From: Sphingobium sp.
GTDB lineage: Bacteria; Pseudomonadota; Alphaproteobacteria; Sphingomonadales; Sphingomonadaceae
Direction: 5' to 3'
DNA: 64,000 bases
Assembly (NCBI GenBank): GCA_003248935.1
Contig: QFQF01000001.1
Span: forward strand, 62,001-126,000
Made by a program: the position numbers and the translations under genes. Below, in pieces: positions 36,409 to 45,064 of this stretch. The notes under the pieces were generated by a model, which was given only the letters and a program-made list of their open reading frames with translations, searched no databases and was not told where the DNA came from. The first letter of the stretch is position 1. Each line of letters begins with the position of its first letter.

Positions 36409-36423
36409 ATCGCACGATGCGAT
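36409..36423. promoter_or_regulatory. Perfect inverted repeat upstream of ppk2
   Basis: ATCGCA-CGA-TGCGAT has 6-bp arms and a 3-bp centre, 42 bp before the PPK2 start. It could be an operator for an unidentified dimeric regulator. Confidence 0.3.
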
Positions 36424-36464
36424 CCTGCGCGGGTATCGGCCATTTCCCCGGGATCATATTGTTC

Positions 36465-37391
36465 ATGACCATGCCAATCGCCGCGCAGCCAGCCTTCGCT
36501 ATGGACCGCATCAAGCAGGAGATCGCCGACAGCTTCGACGAGGAGTTGGAGATGGAGATCGACGAGAGCCGGCTGGAGACGATGCTCGCCGACATGGAGG
36601 AGCATCCGGACAGGGAGCAACTCGAGCGGCGCCTCTATTTCAGTGAGCTTTTCCGTCTCCAGCACGAACTGGTGCGGCTGCAGGACTGGGTGGTGCACAA
36701 GGGGCTGAAGGTGGTCGTCATCTTCGAGGGACGCGATTCCGCGGGCAAGGGCGGTGCTATCAAGCGGATCACCCAGCGACTCAATCCGCGCGTCTGTCGC
36801 GTCGCCGCCCTGCCCGCCCCCAGCGAGCGCGAACGCAGCCAGTGGTATTTCCAGCGCTACGCCGCGCACCTCCCGGCGGCGGGAGAGATCGTCCTCTTCG
36901 ACCGGAGTTGGTACAATCGGGCGGGTGTGGAGCGCGTCATGGGCTTCTGCTCGGAGGACGAGGTCGAGGAGTTCTTCCGCTCCGTTCCGGAATTCGAGCG
37001 GATGCTGGTGCGCTCGGGCATCATCCTGCTCAAATACTGGTTCTCGATCACCGACGACGAGCAGCAGTTCCGGTTCGCGATGCGCATCCACGACCCGCTC
37101 AAGCAATGGAAGCTCTCACCCATGGACGTGGAGTCCCGCCGACGGTGGGAGGATTATACGCGCGCCAAGGAGGCGATGCTGGAGCGCACCCACATTTCCG
37201 AGGCGCCCTGGTGGGTGGTGGAGGCGGTCGACAAGAAACGCGCGCGCCTCAACTGCATCGCCCATCTTCTGGGCCAAATCCCCTATGAGGATGTGCCCAA
37301 GGCACAGGTCATCCTGCCGGAGCGGGAGCGCCATGCCGACTATATCCGTCACCCGGTCCCGACGGACATGTACGTGCCGAACCGGTATTGA
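36465..37391 (+). CDS. ppk2: Polyphosphate kinase 2
   Basis: About 308-aa PPK2 (class I-like) that interconverts polyphosphate and nucleoside di/triphosphates. The Walker A-type FEGRDSAGKGGAIKR and the lid motif DRSWYNRAGVERVMG are present. It runs to MYVPNRY at the end, typical of one-domain PPK2. The start is uncertain: ATG 36465 (MTMPIAAQ) or ATG 36501 (MDRIKQE); neither has a strong SD. Confidence 0.95.
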   Translation: MTMPIAAQPAFAMDRIKQEIADSFDEELEMEIDESRLETMLADMEEHPDREQLERRLYFSELFRLQHELVRLQDWVVHKGLKVVVIFEGRDSAGKGGAIKRITQRLNPRVCRVAALPAPSERERSQWYFQRYAAHLPAAGEIVLFDRSWYNRAGVERVMGFCSEDEVEEFFRSVPEFERMLVRSGIILLKYWFSITDDEQQFRFAMRIHDPLKQWKLSPMDVESRRRWEDYTRAKEAMLERTHISEAPWWVVEAVDKKRARLNCIAHLLGQIPYEDVPKAQVILPERERHADYIRHPVPTDMYVPNRY

Positions 37392-37716
37392 TCCGTCGGG
37401 GCGCAGTGATGGCAGATACGGTGCGCACCGTTGCTTTGCGCATTGCGCGATCTGCCCTTCCACGGGCGGCGCAAAATGGAAAATGCCTGCAGCCACTGAC
37501 GTCGGAGGGATTGCTCCTGTTGAAGGACTCTGAATCAGACCCACTCCAAGTCGCGATCATAGGCCGAAGGTATAACGGATATCCGAAGAGACATATAAAT
37601 CGCAGAAAACCAAGGGCGCGGGCGGCTTTTTTGTCGTTCGCGCCCTTGAGCGTTCATGCCCCCCCTGCTAGGCGAAACTCCTCTCCCCCCACTCCCTGGA
37701 AAGGAACATCCCCGCC
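37392..37716. other. 325-bp gene-free region before the DUF4170 gene
   Basis: Contains the hairpin at 37611-37648, a shorter hairpin TCTGA-A-TCAGA around 37529-37539 and an AT-rich stretch (37550-37610) likely to hold the promoter of the downstream gene. No tRNA cloverleaf or coding region could be supported. Confidence 0.5.
37611..37648 (+). other. 16-bp hairpin with a U6 loop
   Basis: Left arm CAAGGGCGCG pairs perfectly with CGCGCCCTTG, and the flanking GGCGGC/GTCGTT can extend the RNA stem to 16 bp (three G-U pairs), leaving a TTTTTT loop. It lies about 70 nt before the DUF4170 start. It has no 3' U tract, so it is not an ordinary terminator; it could be a structured 5' leader or part of a small RNA. 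Confidence 0.45.
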
Positions 37717-37935
37717 ATGAGCAAATTGCATCTGGTGATGGGCGGCCGCGTGAAAGATCCGCGTACGCTGGAATTCGAGGATCTGAACGCCATCGACATC
37801 GTCGGCGTGTTTCCCGATTTCCGCAGCGCCGAGAATGCCTGGCGCGCCGCCGCTCAGCGCACCGTCGACGACGCTGAAATGAAATATGTCGTCGTGCACC
37901 TGCACAAGCTGCTGGAACCCGACGTCAACGCCTGA
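37717..37935 (+). CDS. DUF4170 family protein
   Basis: 72-aa small protein (MSKLHLVMGGRVKDPRTLEF to LHKLLEPD), an alphaproteobacterial family of unknown function. SD GGAAAGGA is upstream of the ATG. It is probably cytoplasmic, alpha/beta. It is convergent with the rhomboid gene. Confidence 0.88.
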   Translation: MSKLHLVMGGRVKDPRTLEFEDLNAIDIVGVFPDFRSAENAWRAAAQRTVDDAEMKYVVVHLHKLLEPDVNA

Positions 37936-37990
37936 TCGACGCCCGGCTTGCGCGTCGCCACAAACCCTCCCGGCAGCGTTCCGGCGACGA

Positions 37991-38662
37991 TCAATGAACC
38001 GCCGCGCTCTTCCTGCGAAACCGCAGGAGGAGCAGCGGACGGGTCAGCACAAGACCCGCGATAAAGCCGCCGATGTGCGCGGCAATGGCGATATTGCCGA
38101 AATCGCCCCCCTGCCCGCGCGTGGCCAGCCCGATCATCAACTGGATCGCGATCCAGCCCGCCGCCAGCCATAGAACCCGCATCACATTGGCGGACAGTGG
38201 GCCAAACGCGCGCACCTTCTGCTGGCTGTAGAGCAGCGCATAGGTCCCCAGCAGAGCGGAAATGCCTCCACTCGCGCCGATCATGGGATTGGTCGACATG
38301 GGATCCATCGCCCATTGTGCTGCGGCGGCCGCATAGGCGCCCAGCGCGTAAAGCAACAGCGTCAGCTTCCCGCCCAGCACATGTTCGACATGCCGTCCGC
38401 AGAACAGCAGCATCAACATGTTGAACGTGATGTGCAGCCAGCTCGCATGGATGAAGGTGGCGGACAGCGGCGTCAGGAAGACAGGCACGACGTTGACCGG
38501 CCCGCCCAGTTCCCCGAACAGCGCCGGTTCACCGACCCGAAGCGGTATGAAGCCGCCGACGAGCGCCGCCATGTCCGTCTGCCGCCCGAGCCAGACAAGC
38601 AGGAAGGCGGCGACGGTTATGCCCGCCAGCCAGTCCGTCCATTTCCCGCGCGGCAGCTTCAC
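37991..38662 (-). CDS. Rhomboid family intramembrane serine protease
   Basis: 223-aa six-helix protease. Catalytic Ser is in GASGGISALLG and His in AAHIGGFIAG; the first-half HITFNMLMLLFCG carries the oxyanion-hole His/Asn. Substrates unknown. It starts 15 bp after greA and is probably cotranscribed with it. Confidence 0.92.
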   Translation of the reverse strand: MKLPRGKWTDWLAGITVAAFLLVWLGRQTDMAALVGGFIPLRVGEPALFGELGGPVNVVPVFLTPLSATFIHASWLHITFNMLMLLFCGRHVEHVLGGKLTLLLYALGAYAAAAAQWAMDPMSTNPMIGASGGISALLGTYALLYSQQKVRAFGPLSANVMRVLWLAAGWIAIQLMIGLATRGQGGDFGNIAIAAHIGGFIAGLVLTRPLLLLRFRRKSAAVH

Positions 38663-38677
38663 CGGATCACGACCGGA

Positions 38678-39154
38678 TCAGATGAACGCGATCTTGTCGA
38701 TCAGGTAAAACTTGTCGCCGGCAGGCACAGTCACCTCGACCTCCTCACCGACCTGCCGGCCGATGAGCGCGCGCCCTAGGGGGCTGTTGTAGCTGATCAT
38801 GCCCGACTTCGCATCCGCCTCGGCCTGGCCCACGATCTGGTAGGTGACGGGCTTTTCGTCCTCGTCGATCAACGAGACGGTCGCCCCAAACACCACCTTG
38901 TCGCCCGACAGGCTGGTGGGATCGATGACCTGCGCGCGTGACAGCTTGTCCTCCAGATCGGCGATCGACGCCTCGACCTGGCCCTGCCGTTCCTTTGCAG
39001 CATGATATTCGGCGTTTTCCGAAAGGTCGCCATGCGCGCGCGCCTCTTCGATCGCGTCCACGATCAACGGACGCTCCGCTTTCAGGTCACGCAGCTGAGC
39101 CGTCAGCTTTTCGTACCCAATCGCCAGCATCGGCATTTTCTCGACGGTCGCCAT
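38678..39154 (-). CDS. greA: Transcription elongation factor GreA
   Basis: 158-aa factor that rescues backtracked RNA polymerase. The N-terminal coiled coil has [15 protein letters not shown], with the acidic D-E pair at the tip, and the C-terminal FKBP-like domain ends [16 protein letters not shown]. It lies 89 bp after carB, in the same direction. Confidence 0.97.
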   Translation of the reverse strand: MATVEKMPMLAIGYEKLTAQLRDLKAERPLIVDAIEEARAHGDLSENAEYHAAKERQGQVEASIADLEDKLSRAQVIDPTSLSGDKVVFGATVSLIDEDEKPVTYQIVGQAEADAKSGMISYNSPLGRALIGRQVGEEVEVTVPAGDKFYLIDKIAFI

Positions 39155-39243
39155 GCGCGTTCCCCAATCGGTTTCTTCGTCAATAATTCTCTCTGAGCGC
39201 TCCGGTAGGGAAGCGCCCGCGGCTTACATCGCTTATCGGAAGT

Positions 39244-42200
39244 TCAGTCCAGCGAACGGGGATAATAGGATTGGAGGGCGCGTACTTCAAGTGCGTGCCC
39301 GCGCAGCGCTTCGATTGCGTCCACCGCGGCCACGCTCGCGGTCGCGGTCGTGAAGCTCGCGATCTTGCCCGTCTGCGCCCCCATGCGGATGGACTGGCTA
39401 TCCTTCAGCGACTGCCACCCTTCCGTCGTGTTGAAGATCAGGTTGATTTCCCCGTCCTTTATCTTGTCCACGATATGCGGGCGGCCCTGCGCCACCTTGT
39501 TGACGGTCTCGACCGGAATGCCATTCTCTTCAAGGAAGCGGGCGGTGCCGCCCGTCGCCACGATGGTGAAGCCCAGCTTGCTGATCTTCCGCGCGGCCGG
39601 AAGGATGACCGGCTTGTCGCTGTCCTTCACGGAGATGAAGACCGCGCCCTCGGTCGGCAGGATGGTACCAGCACCGATCTGCGCCTTGGCGAAGGCCGTG
39701 GCGAAGTCCGCGTCGATACCCATGACCTCGCCTGTGGATTTCATTTCCGGGCTCAGCACGGGGTCGACGCCGGGGAAGCGGGCAAACGGGAATACAGCTT
39801 CCTTGACCGCGATATGCTTGATCGCGTTGCGGTCGATCGTCGGCAGCGCCGCCAGTTTCTCGCCCGCCATCACCCGCGCCGCGATCTTGGCGATCGGCGT
39901 GCCGATCGCCTTGGCGACAAAGGGCACGGTCCGGCTGGCGCGCGGGTTGACCTCGATCAGGTAGACCTGCCCGTCCTTGACCGCGAACTGGATGTTCATC
40001 AGGCCCCTGACTTCCAAGGCGCGGGCCAGCACGTCGGCCTGCCGCTCGATCTCCGCCACGATGTCTTCCGACAGGCTGTAGGGCGGCAGCGAGCAGGCGC
40101 TGTCGCCCGAATGGACGCCTGCCTCCTCGATATGCTGGAGCACGCCGGCAACGACCACGTCGTCCCCGTCGCACAACGCATCGACGTCCACCTCGACGGC
40201 GTCCCGCAGATACTGGTCGATCAGCACCGGGGAGTCGCCGGACACCTGCACGGCCGTCGTGATATATTTCTCAAGCTGCGCCTGACCGTCGACGATCTCC
40301 ATCGCCCGGCCGCCCAGAACATAGGACGGACGCATCAGCACCGGATAGCCGATGCGGTTGGCGACCGCGATCGCCTCCTCCCGGCTGCGGGCGATGCCGT
40401 TGGCGGGCTGGAGCAGGCCCAGCTTGTTGATCAGCGCCGCGAAACGCTCGCGGTCCTCGGCCAGGTCGATCGCATCGGGCGAGGTGCCCAGGATCGGAAT
40501 GCCCGCATCCTCCAGCGCCTGCGCAAGCTTCAGCGGCGTCTGGCCGCCGAACTGGACAATGACGCCGACCAGCGTCCCGGCCGACTTCTCGACCTCCAGG
40601 ATTTCCAGCACATCCTCGGCCGTCAGAGGCTCAAAATAGAGCCGGTCCGACGTGTCATAGTCGGTGGACACGGTTTCCGGGTTGCAGTTGACCATGATGG
40701 TTTCATAGCCCGCATCCTCCAGCGCGAAGCAGGCATGGCAGCAGCAATAGTCGAACTCGATGCCCTGCCCGATGCGGTTCGGACCGCCGCCCAAGATCAC
40801 GACCTTCTTGCGATCGCTCGGGGCCGCCTCGTTCCCCGGCGCACCGAAGATCGGCGCCTCATAGGTCGAGTACATATAGGGCGTCTTCGCCTCGAACTCG
40901 GCGGCGCAGGTGTCGATCCGCTTGAAGACCGGACGTACGCCCAGACGATGACGCAGCGCCCGCACTTCCTCTTCCGTCACGCCGCCGGTCATGGCGACGA
41001 CAGCCTCACGGATCAGGCCGGAGCCACGACGGATGGCACTGTCCATGCCGGGCTGAAGGTTCGCGGACTGGAGCGCCAGCCAGGCGAGTCGCTTGTCGGA
41101 GAAGCCCATGGACTTGAGCGCCCGCATCCCCTCCGCATCGCGCGGCAGGCCGTTGGCGATCACGTCCGCCTCCGCGTCCACGATCTCCTTGATCCGCTCC
41201 AGGAACCAGGGGTCGTATTTGGCGATGGCATGGACTTCCTCGACCGAAAGCCCCTCGCGCAGCGCCTGCGCCGCCACCAGCAGGCGATCGGGTGTCGGCT
41301 TTGACAGCGCCGCGATGATGTCGTCCTTCGGTGCGCCGACCAGATGATCGACCTGATTGAAGCCGGAAAGGCCGGTCTCCAGCCCCCTCAGCGCCTTCTG
41401 CATCGATTCATGGATGTTGCGGCCGATCGCCATTACCTCGCCGACCGACTTCATGGCGGTGCCGAGCAGCGGCTCGGAGCCCTTGAACTTCTCGAACGCG
41501 AAGCGCGGGATTTTCGTCACTACATAGTCGATCGTCGGCTCGAAGCTCGCCGGGGTCACGCCGGTGATGTCGTTCTCGATCTCGTCCAGCGTATAGCCGA
41601 CGGCCAGCTTCGCGGCGACCTTAGCGATCGGGAAACCGGTCGCCTTCGACGCCAGCGCGGAGGAGCGCGAGACGCGCGGGTTCATCTCGATGACGACCAG
41701 ACGGCCGTCCTTCGGGTTGACGGCGAACTGAACGTTGGACCCGCCCGTCTCGACGCCGATCTCGCGCAGCACCGCGATGCTGGCGTTGCGCATGATCTGA
41801 TATTCCTTGTCGGTCAGCGTCAGCGCCGGCGCGACGGTGATGGAATCGCCCGTGTGGACGCCCATCGGATCGACATTCTCGATCGAGCAGATGATGATGC
41901 AATTGTCCGCGCGGTCACGGACCACCTCCATCTCATATTCCTTCCAGCCGAGCAGCGATTCCTCGATCAGCACCTCGGTCGTCGGCGACGCGTCCAGGCC
42001 GGAACTGACGATCTGCCGGAACTCGTCCTTGTTGTAGGCGACGCCGCCGCCGGTGCCGCCCAGCGTGAAGCTGGGGCGGATGATGGCGGGAAGGCCGGTG
42101 AACTCCAGCGCCTCCATCGCCTCGTCCAGCGTATGGGCGATGCGCGAGCGCGCGCTTTCCAGCCCGATCTTGTCCATCGCGTCGCGGAACTTCAGCCGGT

Positions 42201-42582
42201 CCTCGGCCTTGTCGATCGCCGTCGCATCCGCGCCGATCATCTTGACCCCGAACTTCTCCAGCGTACCGTCATGCCACAGCGCCAGCGCGGTGTTCAGCGC
42301 CGTCTGCCCGCCCATCGTGGGCAGCACCGCGTCCGGCCGCTCCTTCTCGATGATCTTGGCGACCATCTCCGGCGTGATCGGTTCGATATAGGTCGCGTCG
42401 GCAAACTCCGGATCGGTCATGATCGTCGCCGGGTTGGAGTTCACCAGGATGATCCGGTAACCCTCCTCCTTCAGCGCCTTGACCGCCTGCGTGCCCGAAT
42501 AATCGAACTCGCACGCCTGACCGATGATGATCGGACCAGCACCGATGATGAGGATGGAGGAAATGTCTGTGCGCTTGGGCAT
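39244..42582 (-). CDS. carB: Carbamoyl-phosphate synthase large subunit
   Basis: 1112-aa two-lobed ATP-grasp enzyme. It combines bicarbonate and ammonia, channelled from the small subunit, to make carbamoyl phosphate for arginine and pyrimidines. The first lobe opens [23 protein letters not shown] and the second repeats the fold from about residue 600 ([20 protein letters not shown]). The C-terminal MGS-like domain follows. The ATG overlaps the stop of the preceding small gene by one base (TAATG). Confidence 0.98.
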   Translation of the reverse strand: MPKRTDISSILIIGAGPIIIGQACEFDYSGTQAVKALKEEGYRIILVNSNPATIMTDPEFADATYIEPITPEMVAKIIEKERPDAVLPTMGGQTALNTALALWHDGTLEKFGVKMIGADATAIDKAEDRLKFRDAMDKIGLESARSRIAHTLDEAMEALEFTGLPAIIRPSFTLGGTGGGVAYNKDEFRQIVSSGLDASPTTEVLIEESLLGWKEYEMEVVRDRADNCIIICSIENVDPMGVHTGDSITVAPALTLTDKEYQIMRNASIAVLREIGVETGGSNVQFAVNPKDGRLVVIEMNPRVSRSSALASKATGFPIAKVAAKLAVGYTLDEIENDITGVTPASFEPTIDYVVTKIPRFAFEKFKGSEPLLGTAMKSVGEVMAIGRNIHESMQKALRGLETGLSGFNQVDHLVGAPKDDIIAALSKPTPDRLLVAAQALREGLSVEEVHAIAKYDPWFLERIKEIVDAEADVIANGLPRDAEGMRALKSMGFSDKRLAWLALQSANLQPGMDSAIRRGSGLIREAVVAMTGGVTEEEVRALRHRLGVRPVFKRIDTCAAEFEAKTPYMYSTYEAPIFGAPGNEAAPSDRKKVVILGGGPNRIGQGIEFDYCCCHACFALEDAGYETIMVNCNPETVSTDYDTSDRLYFEPLTAEDVLEILEVEKSAGTLVGVIVQFGGQTPLKLAQALEDAGIPILGTSPDAIDLAEDRERFAALINKLGLLQPANGIARSREEAIAVANRIGYPVLMRPSYVLGGRAMEIVDGQAQLEKYITTAVQVSGDSPVLIDQYLRDAVEVDVDALCDGDDVVVAGVLQHIEEAGVHSGDSACSLPPYSLSEDIVAEIERQADVLARALEVRGLMNIQFAVKDGQVYLIEVNPRASRTVPFVAKAIGTPIAKIAARVMAGEKLAALPTIDRNAIKHIAVKEAVFPFARFPGVDPVLSPEMKSTGEVMGIDADFATAFAKAQIGAGTILPTEGAVFISVKDSDKPVILPAARKISKLGFTIVATGGTARFLEENGIPVETVNKVAQGRPHIVDKIKDGEINLIFNTTEGWQSLKDSQSIRMGAQTGKIASFTTATASVAAVDAIEALRGHALEVRALQSYYPRSLD

Positions 42583-42806
42583 TAGAAGTAGCTTTTCCCG
42601 GTTTCGACCAGCTTTTCAAAAGCGGCTTTATCTAAACGAATTGTTTGCGAAACTTTTCCTGGGATCTCCCGATCAGGGCGACCGTAAGTATCTATCTGGA
42701 TCAGCTTCTCTCGACCGCAATCTACCAGTCGAACGATGGTTTCGACCTCATCAAGAGGTCGGGCATTGTCTAGATGTTCAACCGTAAAGTCGCGCACCGT
42801 CGCCAT
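42582..42806 (-). CDS. Small low-GC protein inserted in the carAB operon
   Basis: 74-aa protein containing [20 protein letters not shown], a short beta-rich core I have seen in small accessory proteins but cannot name with confidence. By count the gene is about 49% G+C, against roughly 65% for its flanks, a sign of recent gain. SD GAGGGG is upstream. TAATG overlap couples it to carB. Confidence 0.6.
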   Translation of the reverse strand: MATVRDFTVEHLDNARPLDEVETIVRLVDCGREKLIQIDTYGRPDREIPGKVSQTIRLDKAAFEKLVETGKSYF

Positions 42807-42832
42807 TGCTCATTCCCCTCGAAGTTGCCTTG

Positions 42833-43201
42833 TCACTGCACCATCCCCGTCCGGGCCTCGCAGCCCCAGCCGTCATATTCGACGCCGCACAGGATTTCGA
42901 TCTGGAGACATTTTTTCGTCAAGGCGCGGATCGATGCCTCGTCGACGGGCTGCACGCATTCGAGAAACAGGAACAGGTCGCCTTCCTCATCCTCCTCGCG
43001 GTCCAGTTCGACGAAACCGAACTGGCTGGCCAGACCCAAGACTCGCTCGAAATCCTGCTCGCTGCCACGGAAGCTGACATCGACGGGGCGAGCGATGCGC
43101 GCCACGTCGCCATTTTCAGCAAGATTGGCTAGCACGGCCCTATCCGCCTTCCACTCCGTCGCGAGACGCGCTTCATCAACCTGTGGCAGGTTCAGGCTCA
43201 C
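42833..43201 (-). CDS. RraB-family RNase E regulator-like protein
   Basis: 122-aa protein with a RraB-type domain (RAVLANLAENGDVA and FRGSEQDFERVLG early, then VEYDGWGCEA at the end). RraB inhibits RNase E in Escherichia coli; that role here is untested. It starts with GTG, overlapping carA's stop as GTGA, so it is translated with carA. Confidence 0.78.
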   Translation of the reverse strand: MSLNLPQVDEARLATEWKADRAVLANLAENGDVARIARPVDVSFRGSEQDFERVLGLASQFGFVELDREEDEEGDLFLFLECVQPVDEASIRALTKKCLQIEILCGVEYDGWGCEARTGMVQ

Positions 43202-44376
43202 GCCGCCACCGGGCGCTTCAGCCCCTCCACGAACCGCTCGAACAGGTAGAAGCTGTCCTGTGGCCCCGGTGACGCTTCGGGGTGGTACTGGACCGAGAAG
43301 GCCTTCCTGTCGGTAAGTTCAAGGCCGGCATTGCTGCCGTCGAACAGCGAAACGTGGGTCGGCTTCGCATTGGCAGGCAATGTGTCGGTGTCGACCGCGA
43401 AACCGTGGTTCATGCTGGTGATCTCGACGAGGCCGTCTTCCAGCCGCTTGACCGGATGGTTGGCGCCGCGATGCCCCTGATGCATCTTGATCGTCTTCGC
43501 GCCGACCGCGAGGCCGAGCAACTGGTGGCCGAGGCAGATGCCGAAGACCGGCACGTCGGCTTCCAGCACCCTCCGGATCACAGGCACCGCATATTCCCCG
43601 GTCGCGGCCGGATCGCCCGGACCGTTGGAGAGGAACACGCCATCGGGCTTGCGTTCCATCACCTGCTCAAAGGTCGCGGTGGCGGGCAGCACGGTGACGC
43701 GCGCGCCAGCTTGCACCAGATTGCGGAAAATATTGTTCTTCGCGCCATAATCGAGCGCGACGACATGGGGGCGATCATCCCCGGCCTCATCCAGGCCATA
43801 GCCATGGCCAAGTGCCCAGATACCGTCCTTCCACAGGCGGCTGTCCTTGCCCGTCACCTCGATGGCCAGGTCCATGCCCTCAAGGCCGGGCCACGCCTTC
43901 GCCTTCTCGACCAGCGCAGCGATATCGAAATTGCCGTCCGGATCATGGGCGATGACGGCGTTCGGGGCACCCTTCACCCGGATCATGCGGGTCAGGGCCC
44001 GTGTGTCGACACCGGCAAGACCGATCCGCCCCCGCTCCTTCATCCACTGGTCGAACGGCTCGACATTCCGGAAGTTGCTGGGTGCGGTCACGTCCTGCCG
44101 CACGACGCAGCCGAGCGCGAACGGGCTGTCCGCCTCCACATCGTCCAGATTGGTGCCGACATTGCCGATATGGGGGAAGGTGAAGGTGATGATCTGTCCG
44201 GCATAGCTCGGGTCGGTCATCACTTCCTGATAGCCGGTCATGGCGGTGTTGAAGCACAGTTCGCCCACCGCATCGCCCACGGCGCCGAAGCCGCGGCCGA
44301 AGACGGTCGTACCATCGGCTAAAACCAATACCCCCGTCGCTCCTTTGGGCACAGTCGGGGATTTGGCGTCTGCCAT
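43198..44376 (-). CDS. carA: Carbamoyl-phosphate synthase small subunit
   Basis: 392-aa glutamine amidotransferase subunit. The N-terminal domain has ELCFNTAMTGYQEVMTDPSY. The class I GATase triad is present: Cys in FGICLGHQLLG, and His-Glu in VQYHPEASPGP. The leader upstream holds a 6-bp hairpin (AACCCG/CGGGTT, 44410-44429) that could be a weak attenuator. The operon continues with an RraB-like gene before carB. Confidence 0.98.
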   Translation of the reverse strand: MADAKSPTVPKGATGVLVLADGTTVFGRGFGAVGDAVGELCFNTAMTGYQEVMTDPSYAGQIITFTFPHIGNVGTNLDDVEADSPFALGCVVRQDVTAPSNFRNVEPFDQWMKERGRIGLAGVDTRALTRMIRVKGAPNAVIAHDPDGNFDIAALVEKAKAWPGLEGMDLAIEVTGKDSRLWKDGIWALGHGYGLDEAGDDRPHVVALDYGAKNNIFRNLVQAGARVTVLPATATFEQVMERKPDGVFLSNGPGDPAATGEYAVPVIRRVLEADVPVFGICLGHQLLGLAVGAKTIKMHQGHRGANHPVKRLEDGLVEITSMNHGFAVDTDTLPANAKPTHVSLFDGSNAGLELTDRKAFSVQYHPEASPGPQDSFYLFERFVEGLKRPVAA

Positions 44377-44535
44377 GATGTTTCGCGTCCTTCGTTTGGC
44401 TTTTGCGGCAACCCGGTCTTCTGCGGGTTAAACGGCCCGCCACCTATGCCCCCGGGCGTGCGGGGTCAATGCTATTAAAATACGCAATTTGTGACTATAT
44501 CTGTTTCTTTCCGCAAACAGGAGCATCCCTTCGCC

Positions 44536-44988
44536 ATGATTCGCGATGCCATCAAGGCCGCCCAGACCGCATCGATGAAGGCCGGAGACAAGGAACGGCT
44601 GGCCGCCGTGCGCCTGATCCTCGCCAAGCTGAAGGATCGCGACATCGAACTGCGTACCGCGACGCAGGTGCCGGAGGATGACAATATCGTCGTGGACGTC
44701 CTTCAGAAGATGGCGAAGCAGCGGCGCGAATCGATCACGATGTTCGAGAACGGCGGCCGGGCCGAGCTTGCCGCGAAGGAACAGGCCGAACTCGACGTCA
44801 TCGAAAGCTTCCTGCCCGCCCGGATGAGCGAGGACGAGGCAAAGGCAGCGATCGAGGTGATCAAGGCGGAAGTCGGCGCCGCCGGTCCCAAGGACATGGG
44901 CAAGGTCATGGCCCTGCTCAAGGAGCGCCACGGCACCGTCATGGACATGAGCAAGGCCAGCGGGCTTGTGAAGGCGGCTCTCGCGTGA
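44536..44988 (+). CDS. GatB/YqeY domain protein
   Basis: 150-aa helical protein of the YqeY type, which resembles the tRNA-binding tail of GatB (MIRDAIKAAQTASMKAGDK, then FLPARMSEDEAKAAIE, then GPKDMGKVM). Its function is unclear. It opens the yqeY-dnaG-rpoD cluster, divergent from carA. Confidence 0.93.
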   Translation: MIRDAIKAAQTASMKAGDKERLAAVRLILAKLKDRDIELRTATQVPEDDNIVVDVLQKMAKQRRESITMFENGGRAELAAKEQAELDVIESFLPARMSEDEAKAAIEVIKAEVGAAGPKDMGKVMALLKERHGTVMDMSKASGLVKAALA

Positions 44989-45064
44989 GATTCTGAAAAA
45001 CTGTGCTGAAGCCACGGGACATCTCGTATCCTGATTGCGCCTTTGGACGCGAAGGGCTTTCTTC

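Noticed and set aside
37500..37560. Possible tRNA near TCTGAATCAGA
   Set aside because: No T-loop consensus or acceptor pairing; only a short hairpin.
37388..37720. 110-codon ORF between ppk2 and DUF4170 genes
   Set aside because: No SD, atypical composition and overlap with the hairpin and promoter region.
39271..41304. Plus-strand ORF of 677 codons
   Set aside because: Antisense to carB.
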